From Petrosia ficiformis (lineage: Eukaryota > Porifera > Demospongiae > Haplosclerida > Petrosiidae), in NCBI GenBank assembly GCA_947044365.1, contig OX345641.1, forward strand, positions 6,098,347 through 6,162,346: a stretch of DNA of 64,000 nt, in the 5' to 3' direction. The first letter of the stretch is position 1; each line of letters starts with the position of its first letter. The notes beneath the pieces were generated by a model that saw only the letters and a list, made by a program, of their open reading frames with translations, was not told where the DNA came from and searched no databases. The position numbers and the translations under genes are program-made. Below, one piece after another: positions 34,601-46,600 of the stretch.

Positions 34601-37600
34601 TCGTATCGTGATATTTTTGGTAGCGATACGCAATACTATTATTTAGTTGTATCGCACATCACTAATGATGACCCTCTTATAGCTTTCTGAATTGAACTCT
34701 TGTGCCATTCTAGCACATTGACTAAACATGGGAATAAACTAATAACATTGTTGGGTTTGGTTTATACTATATAAATTAATGCTGGGTGATAGTAATTAGT
34801 ATTTAGGAATATTTAAAATCATGAATACTCTATAAAGGGCTATTCACTAAAACATTCCTAATGAACACATTTCAGAATAGTGTATACCGGTATATAAAAC
34901 TTACTAAGCTTTTTTATCAGTTAGGGTTCTAATATACTAACCTGTTATACTGATACATAGTAATAATAATTGTAATACTAATGTATAGGGTATGTTTGTG
35001 GTAGGAAAGGCCATATGGACTTACATATTATATCTGTCCTAGATTTAGGGAACATGCATGTATACTAAAGATGTACCGATATGGTTTTTTACCGATAATC
35101 CGATAACAGATATAATAGCATGTCGTAATCCTGATACCGATATAAACCGATCCGATTGCCATCTAATACATGTATAAGAGTCACATAACTCACTCTTCAT
35201 GTTTTATCATCTTCAGACCATTTCAAAAAAGAAATAAATAATTGGAATAACTGAAGATAATAATAATTATAATCAATAAATATAATTATGAAGTACTATT
35301 ATTTTTATTGTTGACTGATATTAAATCTAAGGGGTTCAGTATGTGTATTTATCTCCAACAAGTGCAAAGTTATTCTTTATATACAGGAGCATTCCTGCCT
35401 TTTCTGGAGCCAAACGGGATCGTCGATCATCATACATGTATATTTGTCCTGCACCAGAAAACAACCTTTCTGATGGAACACTTGTTGGTGGGGCACAAAG
35501 ATACTTTTTAGCTAAATCTGAAAGTTTTGGATAACTCTCCTTATTTTGATTCCACCATAGGTAAGGATTCCCCTTCTTAAAATCGATAAAACATTCACCT
35601 AAATATCTGTCAACCTCATCAATTGTCAGAATCTCATCTATCCCAGATTCTTAGGTATTTCAGAAAACATGTCCACAGATCACTTGTATTCTTAGATCCT
35701 TCTTGTTCTGTGTGGGGCCTTTTCGCAGGAGGTTCATCATGGTTCTCTATTGCACAATTTTGCTTTAATATACGTTTAGCTTCACTACGAACACTGTTTG
35801 TGGTAAAAAATTTGTCTTTGTATCTGGGATCTAATGCTGTAGAAAGCAAAAGAAACTCCTCATTTTCCATGTTTTCAAACCGCCTATTTAATGAATCCAA
35901 CATTTCTGACTTCATAGTCCGAACACCGCTATCATTGTCATGTTTATCTAAGTATCTAGCAAGTGCTCGAACAATTGGTATCACCACTGATATACATGCT
36001 GTTTCATAGGAGACAGTACGTGTTATTTCCTCTATAGGATTCAATGTGGATATAACGTTTTCTGCTAAATCAAACTGATATGCTGTAAGCTGTGGAATTG
36101 CACCGTCTGCAGCATACACAGCAATAGCTACCTTTTGTTCTACGATAGACTGGATCATGTAGAGTGTGGAGTTCCACCTCGTTTGCTCATCTTGCTTCAA
36201 ATGATGTTGTGGTAACTTCAAATTTTCCTGAATCTTTCTCAAGCTATCATAGGCCACAGATGAATGTTTAAAATGTCCAACTATACGACGACAAATTCTT
36301 AACATATTGATTACAGCTTGTTGTGCAAGAACTCCATCATGGACAACAAGCTGAAGTTTATGGGCAAAGCCACCAAAGCTAGATAAAGAAGCATCTCTCA
36401 TTGCTTTAGCCATGTTTCAGCCATTATCACGAAGGAGAAGATGTACTGAAGCTTTTGATATTTCCCATGTTTCAAGCATACTATCAATCATTAAACCAAT
36501 GTATTCACTTGTGTGAGATTCATCAAGGACTTGAGCATGCAGAATAGCAGAGTATCTCTGAAAGTTATCGGTCAACCAGTGTGCTGTTAAACTGAGGAGA
36601 GATTCATTATTTAGGTCACTACTCCAAATATCTGTAGTTAAATTTATTGATTCCACACATTATATCATCTTCTTCAGTTCAACATCCATCCCAGCTTTTA
36701 TTTTAGGTAAAACAGTGTACGTAACATACTTTCTAGTGGGCAACTGGTACCTTGGTTCCAGACAGTGAAGTAAATAGGTAAAACCAACATCCTCTACAAT
36801 GGAAAAAGGCTGTGTATTGAGGGCAATCATCTCGCCAATTAGTTGGTGTGTTTTCTTTGCTCTGGGATCGTTTATGTCCCATACTTTAACGTGATCGTGA
36901 CTTTCTTCTAAGCTAATCTGTCCTTAAGGTTTGGCTTGCCTTATCTCTTTCCTTTTAGTGTCTTCATCCTCCTTATTCTTCAGATATTCTGAATACTTAC
37001 TACGATTACACGATTCCAGGTGCTTTACAACATTAGTAGTTGTGTAGCTCTTTTTGTCTTTCCCACTACGGGCAACAGATTTGTTGCATAATTTACAAAT
37101 GGCAAACCTTTCATCACTAGCAACTTCAAAATACTCCCATATTGGTGAACGCTTTGCCATTATGAGGAATTGATAACGTCTTGACGAACTTTAACAGTTG
37201 TAGAAAAAAACCCACATGGCTCCCATTACTGCGCATGCGCAAATATAATAATTTTATTTCAATAAAATTCGATACAGATATTTACCGATAAACATGATAT
37301 CGGTACCGATCCGATTATTAGACCAATAATCGGTACATCTCTAATGTATACCATATCTCCTGGTCTCATCCTCAGCCACCCACTCACTTAATATGTGAGA
37401 AATGGTAAATTCCTTGATATTAAGGCTGATATCAGACTAACCTACGAGAATGTTCATGTAGATTTGTGATTTCATGATATTATAACACAATAACAAATAT
37501 AATTATTATAAACTATAAACCTTCACCATCAGTTGAAACTAATGGCCATCCTCAATTTCAATTAATTTCATTCACTATATATAACAGTGATAATTCATGA

Positions 37601-40600
37601 GGTTAATACTCCTCAACTAATACTAATAACACATGAATACAATTAAGTCAACTGTATGAAATATCAACCAAGATATCCTATTCCTGTGTAACTTATACCC
37701 AAAACTACATTTAATTAACTATTATAATTATAAGAGTCACCAAGTTGTATGTCACAATTGTTCGTTCTTTACTGTACTAATTATAACTATTTATTTCTCT
37801 TTCACTATCAGTTCAGATGGACAACTCTACATAGAGCAGCAGCAGCCAATAAGGTTGAGGTAGTTCGTGTGTTAGTGGAAGCTGGCGCTAGTATTGATAT
37901 TACTGAAAAGGTAATGATCTGTTTTATATTAAACAAACTACAAATGTGTATGATAAATTGTGTAAACTAATTATATCTTCAGATATATATTGTGAACCAC
38001 ATATATTTCACAGTATTCATGGTTTCAAATTACAGTGACTATCGATATTGTCATGTTCACTTGAACAACATAATTGTATGTCTTCTACAATAGACAAAAT
38101 TTATAGTGTATGTGTAGTGGACCTAATATGAATAGTGTTACAAACTGGGCATGCTCACATTGCCTCATGTTCAGTTCTCCTCATGATATATATTTTGTGT
38201 ATGTTCTTTTTGGATCCATTATAATCTTAGTTAGGAACATACAGTATGTATATACAGTACATGTTAGGTATAGTAGAGTACTAGATTACTATAATTGTAT
38301 GAATTCAAGGCAATGCAATCATTTTTATAGCTAACACACTCTAGATGATATGTAATGTAGTATGTTATATTTGTATCTCTCATATAATGAAACAATACTC
38401 ACAGACTGAATTATGATTTGTATTGTAAGGTTGCTATAGCAACATACTTCTGTCATGTGACTGCATAGTATACAGTGCAATAAAATAATTGGTCAGGTGA
38501 CTTCTGGTGTTATCAGAAGGAAAGAATTCCGGATCCTTAGCCATAATATAAAATAGCTAATTCTTATAATGTACATCATGTGTACAAATGTACTATGTGA
38601 TATCTAATGAATATTACTGATAAGATACATTCTGATATTTCATAATACATGTACCTGAAAATAATTATTACTATAATTTCTATAATTTCTTGATTTCTGA
38701 TTTAAAGCCTCTATAAATCATTCCATCATTTCAAACTAATGATCTTCCTCACCATCAATTATTATAAAAGTTGTAATCCATTAGGTTAACACTTGTTATA
38801 CATGAATACAATAAGTGAATATCTATTTGGAATATCAACCAACATATTATACATGTGAACTTGAACACAAAATTACATTTAACTATAAGTGTATCATGAT
38901 CACAAAGTTTAGTGTGCTATTTATTAAATACTACATGTACTAATTATAAATAATTATTATCTTGTCTTTCTATATCAGGATGGACGGAGTCCTCTACACT
39001 GTGCAGCATTGTTCAATAATGTTCAAGTAGCTAGTGTTCTTATAGAGGCTGGAGCTGATCTAGATCTACCTGATGAGGTAATGATTTGTTTCATATTAAA
39101 CAAACTACAGATGTATTATATAGTTTATGTACAATTGATTGAATCTTCAGATATGTGAACCACATTTATTTTATAGTATGGCTTCATAATGTATAATGTA
39201 CCACACTAGACACATGATAACATAATATTATTATGAATTATGTGGTTGAGTATGTTACTGTATAGCGGAATATTTTCATCGGTTCTAATTTTCATATTTT
39301 TCATGATACAAAACCATTTCATGAATATTTAACTCACAAAAAGTTATTGTCATGGGTGGAGTTTGAGCAATATCGATTTAAAAGCGAAAGTTTGAGCCAC
39401 AAATATCGATGAAAACACGAAAATTAGACACCACGAAAATGTCCTGCTATACAGTAGTGTACAGCACTAGATTACAATATAATAATCTAAGTGATAATTA
39501 AGGATTTTTAGTTGTACATGTTCATACTCAATCATGATATTATTTATATTCTATGGTTTATATAAATATTATACTAGTTGATTGGGTAATATATCTACAC
39601 TACTATCCAATATGAAGAAACATCCTTTTTGTTCTTGTGCTCTAACTGATGTTATACATGTATGTATGATTTTGTATTATTAGCATATCCAGTTTAAAAT
39701 ACATGTACTGCATGAAAATATCTTTTACTAATTTCTATCACTTTTTGATTAATATCATGAAATCCTCATCATCATTTCATACTAATGCTCTTCCTCAGTT
39801 TCAATTAAGTTGTTTTATTAATAATTTATTTATTCTCTTCTAATATTGATAATTCATGAATTAATACTCAAATAATATATTAATACATGAATACTATAAA
39901 TGTAATATCAATCAAGATTTCATGTACATGTTGAAATTGTACCTAAATATTCGATAAGTACTGTTCTAATTATTATGACTATTTATTTTGTATTTTCACA
40001 TCAGGATGGATGGTCTCCTCTCCATAAAGCAGTAGCTAGGGATAATGTTCAAATGGTTCGTTTGTTGATTCAGGCTGGTGCAAAGACAAATCTACCTAAT
40101 AAGGTATTAAACAAACTACAAATGTGTATGATAATTAAAATATAGTTTGTGTACAACTAATTACATGAATCTTCAGGTATATATTGTGAACCATATTTAT
40201 TTCACAGTGTGGTTTCATATATATGTATAAGTCACTATCTACATTATCATGTTCAGTTGAACAACATATCTTTTGTACACAGACACATGATGATAGTAAC
40301 ATCATATACTCCCTGTAGTTTAGCATTACAATATGTATGTTAGTGGAATTAGTATAATTATAACAATCCAAACAAAGTTGAGAATTATTTTGCTATGTGC
40401 TCTTTAACTGATATAAAGTATGTTGTACATGTATGTCTTATATAATATCCCATAATGTAATCAATTAATATTATGTATGGTTTCTATTGCAATTTGGTAT
40501 TAAAAAGAACATGTTGAAGCAATTAGTATGAAGTGGAAGTGTAGTAATGTTGACTGTGTTGAATATGTTCTATACTATTAACAATGAGTTGATTGTTATT

Positions 40601-43600
40601 GAGTTATTGTAATGGTGTATGCATATAGCCAATTATCTATATTATTGTTTTATAGTCCCATTGTCTATGTAAGGGCGGCAGCCCTAGTTTCTGTATCTAC
40701 ATGTATATAAGCTGCATTTGTATTCAAGAGATTTAGTCCAGATTTCACTAAGGCAGTTAATCACTGTGGAGGTTACTACAGAATTGCCGACGATGGCTAC
40801 TTTATTTGGACATGTCGGGCAATTCGATGATAATAAGGAAGAATGGATACAGTATGTAGAACGACTAGACCATTTCTATCAAGCAAATGGCATTACTGAA
40901 AACAATTGGAAGAGAGCTATTCTATAGCTACAATAGGTTCCATGACCTACAAGACACTAAGGAATGTTGTAATGCCCAGAAAACCAGGAGAGATGTCATA
41001 CCAAGACTTAGTGGCGGCTATGAAGACACACTATTGTTCAACACCATCAGAGATTGTGCAACGATTTCGATCTAAACAAAGTTGAGGATTATTTTGCTAT
41101 GTACTCTTTAACTGATATAAAGTATGTTGTACATGTATGTCATATGTAATATCCCATAATGTAATCAATTAATATTATGTATGGTTTCTATTGCAACTTG
41201 GTATTAAACAGAACATGTTGAAGCAATTAGTATGAAGTGGAAGTGTAGTAATGTTGACTGTGTTGAATATGTTCTATACTATTAACAATGAGTTGAGTTA
41301 TTGTAATGGAGTATGCATATAGCCAATTATCTATATTATTGTTTTATAGTCCCATTGTCTATGTAAGGGCAGCAGTCCTAGTTTCTGTATCTACATGTAT
41401 ATAAGCTGCATTTTTATTCAAGAGATTTAGTCCAGATTTCACTAAGGCAGTTAATCCCTGTTGAGGTTACTATACATAATTGCCAACGAGGATGGCTACT
41501 TTATTTGGACATGTCGGGGAATTCGACAATAATAGGAAGAATGGATACAGTATGTAGAACAAGTAGACCAAGCAAATGGCATTACTGCAAACAATTGGAA
41601 GAGAGCTATTCTATTGCTACAATAGGTCCCATGACCTACAAGACACTAAGAAATGTTGTAATGCCCAGAAAAACAGAAGAGATGTCATACCAAGATTTAC
41701 TGGGTGCTATGAAGAGACACTATCGTTCAACACCATCAGAGATTGTGCAACGATTTCGATTTAAAAGCAGATCGTCACGTACGTGGAATAAACGATCTAA
41801 ATGCACATGTGGGAACGCCTACTATTGTCTGAGGTCAACTTAACTTTCCAGAAAGCCTTCGAGATAGCACAAGGACTGGAATCAGCAGTTCAGAATTTAA
41901 AAACACTTCAGGGAGAACTGTTCGATACAAAGTGTTCTGCAATCCACATGTCGTACCTCATTTTTGTAAGTCTAGGACAGTGCCGTATGCCTTGCATGCT
42001 AGGGTAGAGGATGAGTTAGAGAGATTCGTGGAACTGGGAGTATTAGAGCCAGTCCAGTTTGCAGACTGGGCAGCACCAATAGTTCTGTGCATGAAGAGCG
42101 ACAAGTCATCAATAAGGACTTGCGGAGATTTTAAAATAATGATAAATTGTTCCATAAAATTGGATCAGTACCCCTTCCCAAAAATTGAGGATCTATTTGC
42201 TAAACTCTCGGGTGGAAAAATGTTTACTAAGCTTGACCTAAGCCAAGCTTATCAGCAGGTTCGATTGGATGCAGCATCAAAGAAGTTAGTAGTGATTAAC
42301 ACTCGAGGATTGTTCCGATATTATCGTCTGCCCTTTGGTGGTGTATCATCAGCACCCGAAATTTTCCCGTACCCTTTCTACTGCCGAGAAGAACTAGAGA
42401 AAGAGGGACACTCTTGTGTATTTGGAGTGAAGAGGTTTCACTCATTCCTGTATGGACACAATTTCACAATGTGTACAGATCATAAGCCTCTTCTCGGTCT
42501 GATAGTTGAGCACTGTTCAGTGCCTGCTCAAGCTTCTGCAAGGATCCAACCTGTTCAGTGCCTGCTCAAGCTTCTGCAAGGATCCAACGCTGGCCTTGCT
42601 GTTGGAACAATTGCAAGAAAGCCCTGTGTCAGCAGAACAAATAAACATCTCGACTAGTCCAGGTCATTATTTGTTCTGCTGACACAGGGCTTTCTTGCAA
42701 TTGTTCCAACAGCAAGGCCTGCGTTGGATCCTTGCAGAAACTTGGACTAGTCGATGTTATACTGTCCCAGGTGTTGTGATATGTTTTGAGTGGAAGGCCA
42801 GATACATGTGACAATGATGTACTGAAACCATTCTATAGTAGAAGAATGGAGCTATCAACTCAAACTGGGTGCCTGTTGGGAAACAGAGTCATTGTTCCTC
42901 TGCCTGGTCATCAACTGGTCCTGGATGATCTTGACCAGATACATGTGACAGTGATGTTCTGAAACCATTCTATAATAAACGAATGGAGCAATCAACTCGA
43001 GCTGGGTGCCTGTTATGGGGAAACAAACAAGAGTCATTGTTCCTCCGCCTGGTCGTCAACTGATCCTGGATGAAGTTCATGAGGGACATCCTGGAGTCCA
43101 GGATCAAGAATGAAAAGCCTCGCTCGTATGTTTGTGTGGTAGGATGTTTTTGGTAGGATGTTTTTGTTAGCTATTGATGGTCATTAAAAATGGATGGAGG
43201 TGGATACTATGAATTCAACTACTATTGATGGTCATTAAAAATGGATGGAGATCGATACTACGAGTTCAACTACTTTCTTGGCTACTATACAATCGCTTCA
43301 CAACATGTTTGCTCATTTTGGGTTACCTGAGCAGGTCATCACTGACAATGGACGTAATTTTGTTAGTGAAAAGTTTAAAGAGTTCCTCCATGGAATCAAA
43401 CACACTACCTCTGCCACATATCGTCCTTCGACTAACTGATTGGCTGAACATGCTGTTCAAACGTTCAAACAAGTACTAACAAAACTAAAGGAATGTACAA
43501 TTAATGAACATATATATCTCGATTTCTGTTCAACTACCTACAGAATTACCCCTCAATCAAGAACAGAAACTTCTCCTGCTGAACTAGAAACTTTGGATAT

Positions 43601-46600
43601 GGTTCCAGATGGATACTTGGATTGCTAGTGGAGAATACAGGACCGCTCTCTCTCTTTCAAGATTGAATGTGAAGGAGGAAGAATCTGGTGTTGACACGTG
43701 GACCATATTAGGAGACGCCTGGATGTCGTACCTGACCGAACCTACAGCTTTAACTTCTATCGAAGCTCGCTACCCTTCTCGGGACAGGAAACCACCCGAC
43801 CGTTACACGTATACCTCTTAGGAGGAAGAGATGTAGTAATGTTGACTGTATTGATTATGTTCTATACTATTAACAATGAGTTGATTGTTATTGAGTTATT
43901 GTAATCGTGTTTGCATATAGCCAATTATCTATATTATAGTCCCATTGTCTATGTAAGGGCACCATGCAGCCCTTGTTTCTGTATCTACATATATAGAAGC
44001 TGCATTTTGATTTAGTGCAGATTTCACAGTATCATTGTTGGGGTTACTACAGAAAGCATTTAGTAATGATAATTATTTGTATTTTCCACTTTCTAATAAT
44101 GAAATATGTCTTCAGCTTTAATTATTGCCTTATAATGTTTATATCAGGATTTATATGAGCAAGTGATTACTAACATTAATAACAATTATAAATTGTCTAC
44201 AATATCAGTGAATACTAATTTAATTGTTGAGTTCACAACTTTATGAACTTTATGGGCAAATCTTCATAAACTATAAAGCTGAAATGTTTGGTTATTCATT
44301 ATATCATACTCCAATCCCTGACTGTTTTCTAGATTAGTAACCTACATGTATCATGTTCACTTGAATGATATAACATTTATATACTAGACATGTAATAATA
44401 CTAACATGTATAGTATTTTATGATTGAGTATTCTTAATGTTAATATGACATTGAACCAATTGAATTGAATTTCATAAATTATGAAACTATCTAAAGATGA
44501 TAATTATTAACTTGTATTCACTAGTAATAATGAAACCCTTGTACTGTACTGTATATTATGTACTTGTAATTGTTTTCTTCATGTAAACACATTAATGAAT
44601 ACATGTACATGTGTAGTAACAGTATATAGTCATAAAAGGGTCATTACTTCATATAAGAAATAGCTATATTACATATTCAAAATAGTATAATACTTATATA
44701 AACCACAGAATACAATAATTTCTTCCTTGAATAAGAACAAAAACATCCTGATAGAAGCCTAACAATGTCAGTACTCCTAACATAATTCTTATATCATATA
44801 AGATTATATAAATGTACCAAACTGTAGTGATAATTATTATCATAATTAAAAATTAAATAACTGCATATTAAATATTCTATACTATAGTTTGGTAAATATC
44901 CTCTTGACTATGCAAGGACACAAGAAATGAGAGAAGCACTTCTGGAAAAAGGTCAGTTCAGTTTAGTCATTTAATCATCATATACATATTGAATACACAC
45001 ATGTAGATGAACACAGGTATTGATACAATAGTTGGATACTCCCAAATATCATATTAATCATATTTCTATCGCTTGTACACATAATACATAATGAAATATT
45101 TAACATTAATTTATAACATAACATAATTCTCTATAGGTGCTTATTTACGTCACATTATGTATAGTACGTATGTATATGAATTTATTATGTATAAATCAGT
45201 GGCAGATCCAGTAGGTCCTTGGGTGTATTACACCTCCTTTTCTACTCATGAGATTCAAAGCTACTTGATAGTGTAATATTTGATATTTTAGTGACAAAAA
45301 TTTGAAAGGAATTATCCATGAACCTCGTGTTGTATATAATTACAAGTATTTAAATTGTGTAATACTAAACACATACATGTATAGCCACACCTTCATGAAT
45401 ATTAAATTTTAATAAAAGTTAAATTTGTCTACTGCACATTCATTATATTACACCTTTTCAGTCACTATGGACCCATTATATAAATACAAATGGCATACCT
45501 TTGACTAATTAAATTTATCAACCTGCTTATCTACTTCTGTTTGTGTATAATATTATTTGTATACATATGTAATATAGGTCTGATTGAGGTATTTTGTTCA
45601 GGATAATATAGCATTATAGGGCATCCCTATTCAATGTAGTACTAATCTCATGGGATATTTGTATTCATGGATGCATCCATAGGCATATTTATACCCGGGC
45701 AGGCACGGGTATTGCCCAGGTAAAAAAAAATAAAGTGCTTTGTTTATTTTGTCTCGTTGCGTACCACGTGTATATAGGCGTGTAACGCGCGTTATTTAAT
45801 TGAACTGCAGTGCATGCCACGCGCCTATATATATAGGAGGAGGGAAAACGCTCATAAAACCACATTATAAAAACTGTCAAATATTGATAACAACAAAGTT
45901 TATATACTGCAATTGATTGATGATTGGTGGCCTTTGAGGATCCATATTCAAGGGAGGATGAGTGAGTAAAATCAATAGCTGAAGTGACTACCAATGATGG
46001 AACGTAGAACATGTACTAAAAAAGAACAGTACAGAAAATAATTATTATCTAAATTAATGTTAAATTTGCCCAGACTCACAAGAATGCCAAAATAACTCTT
46101 CTTTGATGCACTCGACTTTATCAGCTATGTCAGTATGTCACTTATAATAATAATTATATATCACTCCCACTAATAACTTTAATAATCATCAATAACCACT
46201 TAATAACCTTTATTAATTGCGATTAATTATCATGAATAATTAATGAGCCCTGGTATGTACTCAACCCTAGATACGCCTATGGACGCATCTAGAGAGTTTT
46301 GAGATCTATAATTCTACAGAATGATTATAAATGTGACTGAAGTTTATAAAATGAGAGTAAATGAATCACTTGATTTTCTATTCTCCATTTCAGAGAACAA
46401 AGCAATCTTCTCCCATGCAATGCAAGAAGGATGGATTGACATCAATATCCTCAGGATAGCAATCATGGGTCCTCCTGCGACAGGAAAAACCTCTTTCCTA
46501 CATCTACTATTCGACTGGCCCGCTCCTACACATCATCACAGTACACCAATTGGTAATCGTCCAATACGTGCCATTCAAAGAGTAGCTACTCACGATGAAG

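Larger units (their letters stand above)
32275..37811 (+). other. Gene B intron 2 (5.5 kb) with three hAT insertions
   Basis: Non-coding apart from transposon sequence. It contains hAT elements at 32438-32720, 34318-34664 and 35066-37343. Remaining stretches (32730-34310, 34672-35058, 37352-37811) are AT-rich with no gene seen; a small GC-rich repeat of GCCTGGGCC lies near 33165-33200. Confidence 0.65.
40540..44051 (+). mobile_element. gypsy-B element, locus B copy with duplicated 5' end
   Basis: Orthologous in position to 6434-9446. LTR copies lie at 40540-40780, 41244-41474 and 43832-44051 (all begin TGTAGTAATG). The segment from upstream of the first LTR through early gag (about 40375-41073) is repeated at 41074-41760, so this copy has two 5' LTRs and two gag starts. 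RT-RNase H fusion at 41932-42550, hairpin at 42568-42743, integrase at 43245-43828, all as in locus A but with extra stops (e.g. TGA at 43437 inside the integrase frame). Confidence 0.85.
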
